Assembly: GCA_017477245.1 (NCBI GenBank)
Contig: JAFUWY010000037.1
Coordinates: forward strand, 1-64,000
Direction of reading: 5' to 3'
From: Bacteroidales bacterium
Lineage (GTDB): Bacteria > Bacteroidota > Bacteroidia > Bacteroidales > UBA932
Length of the DNA stretch: 64,000 nt
Made by a program: the position numbers and the translations under genes. Of this stretch, positions 54,170 to 64,000 are shown one piece after another. The first letter of the stretch is position 1. The number at the start of each line of letters is the position of its first letter. The notes under the pieces were generated by a model. The model made no database searches and had not been told where the DNA came from. It was given only the letters and a program-made list of their open reading frames with translations.

Positions 54170-55153
54170 CTATAATACCTGGCTGGCAACCTCGTCCCGT
54201 TTACGCTTCTGGTACATCTGCCAGGTATTATACACATTATGCCAGATGGAATAGAAGCCGCCGGCGACGGAGACGACCGGCGAGAGGAAGGTGTAGCCCA
54301 TCCAAATGCCGAAGACGGTGTTCTTCTGGCCCAGGGCCTGGCCGGCGGAGATGGGACACTGGTAGCGCTTGCCGATGCGGCGGCCCAGCCAGAACTGCAG
54401 GGCGCAGGCCAGCAGCGAGGCGATGCCGATCTCCCAGAGCACCCCGGCGCCGGAATCGTTCTGCACGATGGCGCGCGTGCTCATCAGGATGGCGAGCGTC
54501 AGCGAGACCGCCCAGATATAGAACGACACGCCCGTGTACTTCAGCAGCCAGGCATGCACCCGCGGCAGCAGGTAACGCACCAGCCAGGCCAGCAGGGCGG
54601 GCAGGATCAGCAGCGGAAACACCTTGGCGAGGATGCGCAGGAACGCCTCCGAGAACGTGAGTCCCTCCATCGGATGGATGAGCGGCACCATCAGCGGCAC
54701 GAGCACGGCCACCGCCAGGTTGATCAGCACCGTATACGTAACCACGCCGGCCATGTTGCCGCCCAGCTTGCCCGTCACCACGGCGCAGGCCGTGGCCGTC
54801 GGGCAGATCAGGCACAGCATCGCCGCCTCGATCCCGTAGTAGAACGGGATCTGCGGGAAGAAGACCAGCAGCAGCGACAGCAGCACGAAAGCCCCGCACT
54901 GGAAGAGCAGCAGCCACAGCATCCACTTGTGCGGACGCATCTGCTGCGGCTCGATCTTGACGAAGCTCAGGAACAGCATCGCGAAGAGCAGCAGCGGCTG
55001 CACCTTCTTCACGACGGCCTCCAGCACCGGCCCGGCCGGATGCAGGGCCGGGATGGCATGATAGACCAGATAAAGGGAGGCGCCCACGATCATGCCGATG
55101 ATGAGCGCCCAGTCCTTCAGGAATTTACCGAATGTGTAGCGATACGCCCCCAT
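54170..55153 (-). CDS. Bile acid:sodium symporter family (BASS) transporter
   Basis: A 327-residue inner membrane protein with about nine to ten segments. 'LICPTATACAVVTGKLGGNMAGVVTYTVLINLAVAVLVP' matches the crossing-helix region of the BASS fold. Bacterial members carry diverse organic anions, such as pantoate or keto acids, and not only bile acids. The start at 55153 overlaps the stop of purD-folD by one base (TAATG), so it is translated with the purine operon; this suggests a substrate linked to purine or folate metabolism, but that is inference. Part of its 3' end is repeated downstream at 54089. Confidence 0.78.
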   Translation of the reverse strand: MGAYRYTFGKFLKDWALIIGMIVGASLYLVYHAIPALHPAGPVLEAVVKKVQPLLLFAMLFLSFVKIEPQQMRPHKWMLWLLLFQCGAFVLLSLLLVFFPQIPFYYGIEAAMLCLICPTATACAVVTGKLGGNMAGVVTYTVLINLAVAVLVPLMVPLIHPMEGLTFSEAFLRILAKVFPLLILPALLAWLVRYLLPRVHAWLLKYTGVSFYIWAVSLTLAILMSTRAIVQNDSGAGVLWEIGIASLLACALQFWLGRRIGKRYQCPISAGQALGQKNTVFGIWMGYTFLSPVVSVAGGFYSIWHNVYNTWQMYQKRKRDEVASQVL

Positions 55154-57264
55154 TATGCCTTCTCCACCCGGTCGAGGAAGCACTCGACCGTGTTCTCCAT
55201 CAGCATCGCGATGGTCATCGGCCCCACGCCGCCGGGTACGGGCGTGATCCAGGAGGCCTGCTGGCGGGCGCCGACGAAGTCGACGTCGCCGCAGAGCTTG
55301 CCCGCGGCGTTGCGGTTCATGCCCACGTCAATCACCACGGCGCCGGGCTTGACCATGTCGCCCGTGACCACGTTCTCGCGGCCCACAGCCACGACGAGCA
55401 CGTCGGCCTGGAGCGTGACGGACTTGAGGTCCTTCGTCCGGGAATGGGCGATAATGACGGTGGCGTTGCGGTCCAGCAGGAGCTTGGCCACCGGCTTGCC
55501 GACAATGTTGCTGCGGCCCACGACCACAGCGGTCTTGCCGCACAGGTCGATGCCCGACTCGTCGATCAGGCGCAGGATGCCCTTCGGCGTGCAGGGCACG
55601 CTGCAGTGGCGTCCGAGCCAGAGGTCGCCCACGTTGAGCACGTGGAAGCCGTCCACGTCCTTCTCCTTGGCGATGGCGTCGATCACGCGCGCCTCGTCAA
55701 TCTGCTTCGGAAGCGGCAGCTGGACGAGGATCCCATCCACCTCCGGGTCGCGGTTGAGCGTGTCGATCATCTGCAGGAGCGCCTCCTCGGTCACATCCTC
55801 GGCCATCGTGATCAGGCGGGAATTCATCCCCACGTAGATGGCGGTCTTGACCTTGTTGCGCACGTAGACCTGGCTCGCAGGGTTGTTGCCGACGATGATG
55901 ACGGCGAGCGAAGGCTTGCGGCCGTACTTGACTTCCAGCTTGCCGACGCGCTCCTTGAGTTCCTCCTTGATGCGGTCGGAGAGGGCCTTGCCGTCCAGGA
56001 TCCGGCCGTCCAGCGCCACGTGGGCGATGTCGCGGCGGCAGAACAGGGCGTCGCACGAGATCTTGCCAAGCTCATCGTAGACTTTCTGCCGGGCGGCACG
56101 GATGTCCGCGCCCTCGGCCACGACCATCATCACGCGGCCGCCGGCCGTGAGCAGCTTGCCGCCCTCACGCTTCGTGCCCATGTGGTACACCTTGGCATCC
56201 ACATTCTCCACGCCGCAGATCTCCGCACCCTTGGGATAGGATCCGGGATAACCCTTGGACGCCAGCACGACGCCGAGCGTCACGGCCTCGCGCCAGACGG
56301 GCTGCGCAGCAGCGCGCCCGCAGGCCACGGCCTCGAAAATCTCATAGATGTCGCTCTCCAGAAGCGGCAGCACCACCTCGGTCTCGGGATCGCCGAAACG
56401 GGCGTTGAACTCGATCACCTTGATCCCGTCCGGGGTCTTCATCAGGCCGCCATAGAGCACGCCCGAGAGCGGGCAGCCCTCGGCGCACATGGCCTTGGCG
56501 GTCGCCTCCAGGATGCCCTTCAGGGCGAATTCGCGGTCTTCCTCCGTGATGAACGGCAGGCCCGTGTAGGCGCCCATGCCGCCCGTGTTCGGGCCCTTGT
56601 CGCCGTCGAAGGCGCGCTTGTGGTCCTGGGCCAGCGGCATCGGGTAGACCCGCTCCCCGTCCACGAAGGCCATGAAGGAGAATTCCGGACCGGTGAGGAA
56701 ATCCTCCACCACCACGCGGCCCTTGCCGAAGGTCTCGTCCAGCAGCATGCTGCGCAACGCGGCCTCGGCCTCCTCCGGCTTCGCGGCGATCACGACACCC
56801 TTGCCGGCGGCCAGGCCGTCGTACTTGAGCACGGCCGGGAACGGCCGGGCATTGACGTAGTCCAGCGCCTCCTGGAAATCCTCGAAACTGCGGTAGCCCG
56901 CCGTGGGGATGCCGTACTTGTCCATCACCACCTTGGCGAACTCCTTGCTGCTCTCGATGCGCGTCGCGGCCTTCGTGTGGCCGAAGATCCTGAGCCCGGC
57001 CGCGCGGAAGGCATCCACGATGCCCACGGAGAGCGCCGCCTCGGGTCCCACGACCGTGAGGTCGATCCCCTGCTCCTTCGCAAAGGCGAGCAGGCCTTCC
57101 ACATCCGTATCCTTGAGGGGGACGCACTCCGCCTGCTGCGCGATGCCGGCATTGCCGGGCGCGCACCAGATCTTCGCGACCTGCGGGGAGCGGCTGAGCG
57201 CATCCACGATGGCGTGGCAGCGTCCGCCGCCACCGACCACGAGCACTTTCTTGTCCTGGGCCAT
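55153..57264 (-). CDS. PurD-FolD fusion (GAR synthetase / methylene-THF dehydrogenase-cyclohydrolase)
   Basis: One continuous 703-residue frame. Residues 1-420 are phosphoribosylamine-glycine ligase: 'VLVVGGGGRCHAIVDAL', ATP-grasp 'VLKYDGLAAGKGVVIA', 'GPNTGGMGAYTG' and 'IEFNARFGDPETEVVLPLL'. Residues 421-703 are a complete FolD: 'SQVYVRNKVKTA' with catalytic Tyr and Lys, 'DGILVQLPLPKQID', 'VVGRSNIVGKPVA' and 'TPVPGGVGPMTIAMLMENT'. Both halves have normal length with no linker. It would make glycinamide ribonucleotide and also supply 10-formyl-THF, which PurN and PurH in the same operon consume. It lies 7 bases after purH. The start at 57264 is the first with homology. Confidence 0.93.
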   Translation of the reverse strand: MAQDKKVLVVGGGGRCHAIVDALSRSPQVAKIWCAPGNAGIAQQAECVPLKDTDVEGLLAFAKEQGIDLTVVGPEAALSVGIVDAFRAAGLRIFGHTKAATRIESSKEFAKVVMDKYGIPTAGYRSFEDFQEALDYVNARPFPAVLKYDGLAAGKGVVIAAKPEEAEAALRSMLLDETFGKGRVVVEDFLTGPEFSFMAFVDGERVYPMPLAQDHKRAFDGDKGPNTGGMGAYTGLPFITEEDREFALKGILEATAKAMCAEGCPLSGVLYGGLMKTPDGIKVIEFNARFGDPETEVVLPLLESDIYEIFEAVACGRAAAQPVWREAVTLGVVLASKGYPGSYPKGAEICGVENVDAKVYHMGTKREGGKLLTAGGRVMMVVAEGADIRAARQKVYDELGKISCDALFCRRDIAHVALDGRILDGKALSDRIKEELKERVGKLEVKYGRKPSLAVIIVGNNPASQVYVRNKVKTAIYVGMNSRLITMAEDVTEEALLQMIDTLNRDPEVDGILVQLPLPKQIDEARVIDAIAKEKDVDGFHVLNVGDLWLGRHCSVPCTPKGILRLIDESGIDLCGKTAVVVGRSNIVGKPVAKLLLDRNATVIIAHSRTKDLKSVTLQADVLVVAVGRENVVTGDMVKPGAVVIDVGMNRNAAGKLCGDVDFVGARQQASWITPVPGGVGPMTIAMLMENTVECFLDRVEKA

Positions 57265-57271
57265 ATCTCTT

Positions 57272-58804
57272 CTAATGCTTGAAATGTCTGATTCCGGTAA
57301 AGAGCATCGTGATGCCGAGCTCGTCGGCCTTGGCGATGGACTCCTCGTCACGGATGCTGCCGCCCGGCTGGACGATGGCGGTCACGCCGTACCTGGCGGC
57401 GAGCTCCACGGTGTCGCCGAACGGGAGGAAGCCGTCGGAAGCGAGGACGAGTCCCTCGGTGAATCCGGCCGCCTGCGCCTCCTTGAGGGCGATCTCGGCG
57501 GAGCCGACGCGGTTGGTCTGGCCGGCACCCACGCCGATGGTATGGTTGTCACGCACCACGGCGATGGCGTTGGACTTGACATGCTTGACGATGCGCCAGC
57601 CGAAGTCGAGATCGGCGAGCTGCGCCTCCGTCGGCTTCACCTTCGTCACGCACATCTCCGGCTTGACGGCCTCCACGGCCACGTCCAGGCGCTGGGCGAG
57701 CATGCCGCCGTTGACGCCGACATACTGCATCGGGGCCTGGGCCTCGGGATGCATCGGGACTTCCAGCACGCGGAGGTTCTTCTTGGCCGAGAGGATCTCG
57801 AGGGCCTCCGGCGTGTAGGACGGGGCGATCACGATCTCGAGGAAGATGGGTTTCATCCCGAGGGCCACCTCGGCGGTGAGTTCGCGGTTCACGCCCACGA
57901 TGCCGCCGTAGATGCTGACCTTGTCAGCCTCGTAGGCGGCCTGCCAGGCCTGTTCGATGGTCTGTCCCACGGCCGCGCCGCAGGGGTTCATGTGCTTGAG
58001 GGCCACGCAGAACGGGGCGCCGTCGAAGTCGCGCAGCACGTTCAGGGCGGCGTTGGCGTCCTGGATATTGTTGTAGGACAGCTCCTTGCCCTGGATCTGG
58101 CGGGCGAAGGCCAGCGAATACGGAGCCGGCTCCAGGGATGCATAGAACTTGGCATCCTGGTGGGGGTTCTCGCCGTAGCGCAGGGGCTGCTTGAGGTCGT
58201 ACTCCAGGAAGAGCTTCTCGTTCAGGCCGGCCTGGGCGCGCATGTACGTGGAGATACACATGTCGTACTCGGCGGTGTGGGTGTAGGCCTTGGCGGAGAG
58301 CTTGAGACGCGTGGCGTCGGAGGTCTTGCCGCTCTCACGGAGCTCGGCGAGCACGGTATCGTAGTCGGCCGGATCGCAGACGATCGTGACGTCGCGCCAG
58401 TTCTTGGCGGCGCTGCGCACCATCGACGGGCCGCCGATGTCGATGTTCTCGATGGCGTCGGCCATGGTCACGCCTTCCTTGGCAATGGTCTGGCGGAAAG
58501 GATACAGGTTGACGCACACCAGGTCGATGGTCTCGATCTGCTGCTGCGCGAGCACCTCCATGTGCTCCGGCAGGTCACGGCGCGCCAGGATCCCCCCGTG
58601 CACCTTCGGATGCAGGGTCTTCACGCGCCCGTCGAGGATTTCGGGGAAGCCCGTGACCTCGCTGATGCCGACGGTCTGCACGCCGCTCTGCTCCAGGAGC
58701 TTCTGCGTGCCGCCCGTGGCGATGATGGTCCAACCCAGTTCGCGGAGCCCCTGCACGAACGGCAGCAGGCCCGTCTTGTCGCTTACGCTAACTAACGCCC
58801 TCAT
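57272..58804 (-). CDS. purH: Bifunctional AICAR transformylase/IMP cyclohydrolase
   Basis: A 510-residue enzyme for the last two steps to IMP. The N-terminal cyclohydrolase domain (1-200) has '[12 protein letters not shown]', 'ATGGTQKLL' and 'DGRVKTLHPKVHGGILA'. The transformylase domain has 'LRYGENPHQDAKFY', 'KHMNPCGAAVG' with the catalytic Lys-His pair, and 'DGFLPFGDTVELAA'. The start overlaps the purN stop by four bases (ATGA). Complete. Confidence 0.96.
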   Translation of the reverse strand: MRALVSVSDKTGLLPFVQGLRELGWTIIATGGTQKLLEQSGVQTVGISEVTGFPEILDGRVKTLHPKVHGGILARRDLPEHMEVLAQQQIETIDLVCVNLYPFRQTIAKEGVTMADAIENIDIGGPSMVRSAAKNWRDVTIVCDPADYDTVLAELRESGKTSDATRLKLSAKAYTHTAEYDMCISTYMRAQAGLNEKLFLEYDLKQPLRYGENPHQDAKFYASLEPAPYSLAFARQIQGKELSYNNIQDANAALNVLRDFDGAPFCVALKHMNPCGAAVGQTIEQAWQAAYEADKVSIYGGIVGVNRELTAEVALGMKPIFLEIVIAPSYTPEALEILSAKKNLRVLEVPMHPEAQAPMQYVGVNGGMLAQRLDVAVEAVKPEMCVTKVKPTEAQLADLDFGWRIVKHVKSNAIAVVRDNHTIGVGAGQTNRVGSAEIALKEAQAAGFTEGLVLASDGFLPFGDTVELAARYGVTAIVQPGGSIRDEESIAKADELGITMLFTGIRHFKH

Positions 58805-59373
58805 AGATTCTTCAATAACTTTTGGATGGTTTCAATGTACAATGCATGTTCGATCTTCTGGCCGATCCGGTGCACTTCCTCCGGATCGTCGCCGTCGTAC
58901 TCGAAGGCCCGCTGGGCGATGATCTTGCCGCCGTCCAGTACGGCGTCCACGTAATGGATCGTGATGCCGTAGACCTTGACCCCGTACGCGACCGCCTGCT
59001 CCACGGCGTGGGCGCCGCGGAAGGCCGGCAGGAGCGAGGGGTGGATGTTGATGATGCGTCCGCCGTAGGCTTCCAGCAGCACGTCGGAGACGATGCGCAT
59101 GTAGCCCGCCAGGCAGACGAGGTCGATGCCCAGGGCGTCCATCCGGCGGATGATCTCCCGTTCGAAGGGCTCCTTGCCGCCCAGCTCCCGGGGAGCGGCG
59201 ACGAAGGCGGGGATGCCGAAACGCTCCGCCCGCGCCACCACGGGCGCGCCGGGCTTGTCGCATACCATCAGGGCCACTTCGGCGTCCAGGCGCCCGTCGG
59301 CGCAGGCCTGGGCGATGGCCTCGAAGTTGGTCCCGGACCCGCTGGCGAATACCGCTAACTTCTTCTTGCTCAT
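58801..59373 (-). CDS. purN: GAR transformylase (10-formyl-THF dependent)
   Basis: A 190-residue enzyme formylating glycinamide ribonucleotide. Marks are '[16 protein letters not shown]', '[34 protein letters not shown]' with the catalytic Asn and His, and '[19 protein letters not shown]' with the aspartate. The start at 59373 overlaps the purM stop by four bases, and its stop overlaps the purH start. Confidence 0.95.
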   Translation of the reverse strand: MSKKKLAVFASGSGTNFEAIAQACADGRLDAEVALMVCDKPGAPVVARAERFGIPAFVAAPRELGGKEPFEREIIRRMDALGIDLVCLAGYMRIVSDVLLEAYGGRIINIHPSLLPAFRGAHAVEQAVAYGVKVYGITIHYVDAVLDGGKIIAQRAFEYDGDDPEEVHRIGQKIEHALYIETIQKLLKNL

Positions 59374-60401
59374 TGCAGGATGATATTGACGCCCGGCTTG
59401 TCCGTCACGCATCCGATCACGGATGCCTTCTCGCCGTGGGCGGAGAGGATGTCGATGGCCTGCTGCGCCTGCGCGGCGTCAAGCACGAGCACCATGCCGA
59501 TGCCCATGTTGAAGATGTTGAACATCTCGCGGTGCGGCACGCCGCCCCACTTCTCCAGCATGCGGAACACCGGGAGGATCTCCCAGCTGCCCTCGCGGAT
59601 CTCGAGGCCCTGGCCGTCCCGCAGGACGCGGGGGATGTTCTCGTCGAAGCCGCCGCCGGTGATGTGCGCCACGCCGTGGACGTCGCACTGGCGGATGACA
59701 TCCAGCACCTGTTTGACGTAGATGCGGGTCGGGGTCAGCAGGACCTCGCCGAGGGTGCGTCCGCCGAATTCCGGCACCGGGTCGGAGTAGTGGTGACGGC
59801 CGTCGGCGACGATCTTGCGCACGAGGCTGAAGCCGTTGGAATGCACGCCGCTGGAGGCGATGCCCACGAGGACGTCGCCCACCTTGACCTTGGTGCCGTC
59901 GATGAGCTTGCTCTTCTCCACGACGCCCGTCGTGAATCCGGCGATGTCGTATTCGTCGCCCTCGTACATGCCCGGCATCTCAGCGGTCTCGCCGCCCACC
60001 AGGGCGCAGCCCGCCTGGCGGCAGCCCTCGGCCACGCCGGCCACGATGGCCTCGACCTTGGACGGGACGTTGTGGCCCAGGGCCACGTAGTCCAGGAAGA
60101 AGAGCGGCTCGGCGCCCTGCGCGAGCACGTCGTTGACGCACATCGCCACGGCGTCGATGCCGATGGTGTCGTGCTTGTCCATCGCGAAGGCGATCTTGAG
60201 CTTGGTGCCCACGCCGTCGGTCCCGCTCACGAGGACGGGCTCCTTGTAGCCGAGCGAAGCGAGATCGAACATCCCGCCGAAGGATCCGATGCCGCCCATC
60301 GAGCCCGGGCGGGTCGTGGAGGCGACGTGCTGCTTGATGCGGCGGACCACTTCGTAGCCCGCTTCCAGGTTCACGCCTGCTTTTTCGTAAGATTGTGCCA
60401 T
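59370..60401 (-). CDS. purM: AIR synthetase
   Basis: A 343-residue ATP-dependent ring-closing enzyme making aminoimidazole ribonucleotide. Family marks are '[33 protein letters not shown]', '[10 protein letters not shown]', '[14 protein letters not shown]' and '[13 protein letters not shown]'. Typical length. It follows purF with an 8-base gap and overlaps purN by four bases. Confidence 0.95.
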   Translation of the reverse strand: MAQSYEKAGVNLEAGYEVVRRIKQHVASTTRPGSMGGIGSFGGMFDLASLGYKEPVLVSGTDGVGTKLKIAFAMDKHDTIGIDAVAMCVNDVLAQGAEPLFFLDYVALGHNVPSKVEAIVAGVAEGCRQAGCALVGGETAEMPGMYEGDEYDIAGFTTGVVEKSKLIDGTKVKVGDVLVGIASSGVHSNGFSLVRKIVADGRHHYSDPVPEFGGRTLGEVLLTPTRIYVKQVLDVIRQCDVHGVAHITGGGFDENIPRVLRDGQGLEIREGSWEILPVFRMLEKWGGVPHREMFNIFNMGIGMVLVLDAAQAQQAIDILSAHGEKASVIGCVTDKPGVNIILQ

Positions 60402-60409
60402 ATCCGTTG

Positions 60410-61768
<1,359 letters not shown>

Positions 61769-61769
61769 G

Positions 61770-62492
61770 TTATGACTCTGTTACTTGTTTCAGACGGTTC
61801 AGTACGTTCCGGTAGTTCTCCACCACGCAGCTCAGGTCCAGCCGGAAGCGGTCCTTGTCCATGCGCTCCCCCGTGGCTTCGTCCCACAGGCGGCAGGTGT
61901 CCGGGCTGATCTCGTCGGAGATGATGATGGCGCCGGTGTCGGAGGCCCGGCCGAACTCGATCTTCATGTCCACCAGTTCGATGCCGGCCTGGTGGAAGAG
62001 CGGCTTGAGCAGGTCGTTCACGCGGCGCGCGACATTGTACATCTCGTCCAGCTCCCGGTAGGTCGCCAGGCCGAGCGCGACGGCGTGGTCGCGGTTGATG
62101 AACGGATCCTCCAGCTCGTCATTGTTGTAGCGCAGGTCTACGATGGTGTTGGGATGGCGGAAGCCCTCCTCGACGCCCAGCCGGGCGGCCAGGGAGCCGG
62201 CGATCCGGTTGTGGACGACCACCTGCAGGGGGATGATCTCGATCTTGCGGCAGAGCTGCTCCTGCGGCCCCAGCTGCTCGATGAAATGGGTCTCCACCCC
62301 GTGCTCGTTGAGGTAGCCCAGCAGGATGGCGGAGATCTGGTTGTCCAGGGCACCCTTGCCCTTGAATCGGGCCCGCTTGACGTTGTTGAAGGCAACGGTC
62401 ACGTCCTTGTAGCGGAAGATCACCTGGTCGGGATGGTCGGTGGCAAAGACTTGCTTCTCGTTTCCCTCGAAGATTAACGGTCCTTTGGTCAT
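61770..62492 (-). CDS. purC: SAICAR synthetase
   Basis: A 240-residue ligase joining aspartate to CAIR. Marks are 'GPLIFEGNEKQVFATDHPDQVIFRYKD', 'FKGKGALDNQIS', 'VVVHNRIAGSLAARLG' and 'DMKIEFGRASDTGAIIISDEISPDTCRLWD'. Typical length for the bacterial enzyme. It sits 6 bases after purL and directly before purF. Confidence 0.95.
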   Translation of the reverse strand: MTKGPLIFEGNEKQVFATDHPDQVIFRYKDVTVAFNNVKRARFKGKGALDNQISAILLGYLNEHGVETHFIEQLGPQEQLCRKIEIIPLQVVVHNRIAGSLAARLGVEEGFRHPNTIVDLRYNNDELEDPFINRDHAVALGLATYRELDEMYNVARRVNDLLKPLFHQAGIELVDMKIEFGRASDTGAIIISDEISPDTCRLWDEATGERMDKDRFRLDLSCVVENYRNVLNRLKQVTES

Positions 62493-62498
62493 GGTCTC

Positions 62499-64000
62499 TT
62501 ATCGGTTTTTCTTGAAATAGGCGACGGCGTTGTCGAAGAGCGGCTGGTAAAGCTCCTCCTCGATGTTCTTGAAGACACCCGGCTCCCAGCGCTCGGTGTG
62601 GCCCATCTTGCCCAGGATCTGGCCGGTCGGGCTGACGATGCCCTCGATGGCGTAGTAGGATCCGTTGGGGTTGAAGGGGGCCTCCATCGTGACCTCCTCG
62701 GAGAAGGGGTTGACGTACTGGAAGGCCACCTGTCCGTTCGCGAAGAGCTGCTTCGCCAGCTCCTCGGAGACCATGAACTTGCCCTCGCCGTGGCTGACAG
62801 CGATGGTGTGCAGGTCGCCCAGGGACATCCCGGCGAGCCAGGGCGAGCGGGTCGTGGACACGCGCGTGGTGGCCATCTGGGAGATGTGGCGGTTGATGTC
62901 GTTGCGGAAGAGGGTCGGCGAGTCCTTGGTGACGCAGCCCAGGCGGCCGTACGGCAGGAGGCCGCTCTTGACGAGCGCCTGGAAACCGTTGCAGATGCCG
63001 AGGATCAGGCCGCCGCGGTCCAGCAGGCCGTGGATCGCTTCGGCGATCAGCTTGTTGTTCAGCACGTTGGCGATGAACTTGCCGCTGCCGTCCGGCTCGT
63101 CGCCGGCGGAGAATCCGCCCGCGAGCATCAGGACCTGGCAGCCGTCGATGGCAGCACCCATCTCGTCGATGGAGCGCAGCACGTCCGCACCCGTGAGGTT
63201 GCGGAACACGCCGAACTGCACCTCGGCGCCCGCCTTGCGGAACGCCTTGGCGGTGTCGTAGTCGCAGTTGGTGCCCGGGAAGACCGGGATATAAACCAGC
63301 GGCTTTTCAACAGGAGCTCCATTCCAATGCGGCGCCTCGTACTTTCCTTCCGGTTTGCCGGCTTTCAACATCTTCCGATGCGCGGCCTCCACCTTCGCCG
63401 GATAGACCTTGGCGTACTTGCCGGCGTTGGCTTCGAGCAGGCGGTCGATCGAGATGCGCTCGCCGTTGACCTTCACCAGGCCGTCCTCGCCGTCGGTCAC
63501 CTCGCCGAGCAGCACGGCCTGCGGGAAGTCGAGCTCGCCCTCGCTCTCCACGAGGATGGAGCCGTAGCCCAGGTCGAAGAGCGTGCGCTCATCGGCCTTG
63601 ACGTTGACCCCGAAAAGGTTGCCGAAGGCCATCTTGGACAGGCCTTCCGCCACGCCGCCGCGGCCCAGGGCCCAGGCGGAGACGACCTTGCCGCCGGCGA
63701 TCTGCCGGTGGACGAAGTCCCAGTTGGACTTCAGCTGGGCGATGTCCGGCATGTGGTTCGGCAGCGGGGTGTGCTTGATGAGGTACAGCTTGTTGCCCTC
63801 CCACTTGAGCTCCGGGGAGATGACCCGGGAGGCCTCCACGGTCGTGATGCCGAAGGCGATCAGGGTGGGCGGGACGGAGATATGCTCGAAGGTGCCGCTC
63901 ATGGAGTCCTTGCCGCCGATGGACGGCAGGCCCAGGGCAAGCTGCATCTTCAGCGCGCCGAGCAGGGCGGACAGGGGCTTGCCCCAGCTGTGCGGGTCGT
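62499..64000 (-). CDS. purL: FGAM synthase, C-terminal part (cut by window edge)
   Basis: About 500 residues of the 3' portion of a large, single-chain PurL; the frame runs off the window edge through 'DPHSWGKPLSALLGALKMQLALG'. The visible part holds the end of the second synthetase repeat ('LPSIGGKDSMSGTFE') and a complete class I amidotransferase domain: 'YIPVFPGTNCDYDTA', nucleophile Cys in LILGICNGFQAL and, near the end, 'VSHGEGKF'. It produces FGAM with glutamine. It is upstream of purC by 6 bases and so belongs to the same operon. Confidence 0.95.
   Translation of the reverse strand, partial: DPHSWGKPLSALLGALKMQLALGLPSIGGKDSMSGTFEHISVPPTLIAFGITTVEASRVISPELKWEGNKLYLIKHTPLPNHMPDIAQLKSNWDFVHRQIAGGKVVSAWALGRGGVAEGLSKMAFGNLFGVNVKADERTLFDLGYGSILVESEGELDFPQAVLLGEVTDGEDGLVKVNGERISIDRLLEANAGKYAKVYPAKVEAAHRKMLKAGKPEGKYEAPHWNGAPVEKPLVYIPVFPGTNCDYDTAKAFRKAGAEVQFGVFRNLTGADVLRSIDEMGAAIDGCQVLMLAGGFSAGDEPDGSGKFIANVLNNKLIAEAIHGLLDRGGLILGICNGFQALVKSGLLPYGRLGCVTKDSPTLFRNDINRHISQMATTRVSTTRSPWLAGMSLGDLHTIAVSHGEGKFMVSEELAKQLFANGQVAFQYVNPFSEEVTMEAPFNPNGSYYAIEGIVSPTGQILGKMGHTERWEPGVFKNIEEELYQPLFDNAVAYFKKNR

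Overview
The window looks like chromosomal DNA of a GC-rich gut or rumen member of the Bacteroidales. Evidence: a SusC/SusD pair, many lipoprotein signal peptides, Bacteroidota-type promoters (TTTG, about 20 bases, then TAnnTTTG), almost no Shine-Dalgarno sequences, and families such as GH97, GH29, GH26, PL4 and LytTR. Species cannot be told from the sequence alone.

Layout. (1) 0.2-3.5 kb: a pectin pair, a PL4-like rhamnogalacturonan lyase and a CE12-like acetylesterase. (2) 3.5-7.4 kb, minus strand: acyl ligase, FabF, FabZ and a YhcH-like lipoprotein; a divergent LytTR regulator and a GH2 enzyme follow. (3) 11.3-11.5 kb: two tRNA-Lys genes (UUU, CUU). (4) 11.6-15.6 kb: an AT-richer island with a truncated nucleoside-deoxyribosyltransferase-like gene, an unknown gene, a protein made of four NUMOD1-like repeats, an antitoxin with a broken PIN toxin, an intact YafQ-type toxin-antitoxin pair and a 32-aa membrane peptide. 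(5) 15.7-18.2 kb: a GH26 mannanase, then about 1.5 kb of repeat-rich DNA. (6) 18.3-26.5 kb: a DUF1295 membrane protein, patatin/Omp85 protein with rubredoxin, GH97, a HAD phosphatase and a second acyl ligase.

(7) 26.7-42.7 kb: a nine-gene fucose utilisation locus on one strand: AraC regulator, transglutaminase-like lipoprotein, possible clan CD peptidase, GH29 fucosidase, SusC, SusD, FucI, FucP and a zinc-peptidase-like lipoprotein. Fucosidase releases fucose outside, FucP imports it and FucI starts its catabolism; the peptidase-like proteins suggest a fucosylated glycoprotein as target (inference). A convergent NagB-like/PIG-L fusion closes it. (8) 44.6-48.3 kb: gene relics, two envelope proteins and htpG. 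(9) 48.3-64 kb, minus strand: uraA, a stand-alone GMP synthetase domain, guaA, guaB, then a transporter, purD-folD fusion, purH, purN, purM, purF, purC and the 3' part of purL: most of de novo purine synthesis.

The strongest unexplained signal is a dispersed structured element present twice (17879-17996 and 53930-54066). Its core is conserved while its long stem arms differ completely between copies yet stay self-complementary. One copy sits inside a chain of four different tandem arrays (72, 51, 26 and 12-13 bp). Other notable points are a PurF lacking its catalytic cysteine, a purD-folD fusion and duplicated GMP synthetase genes.
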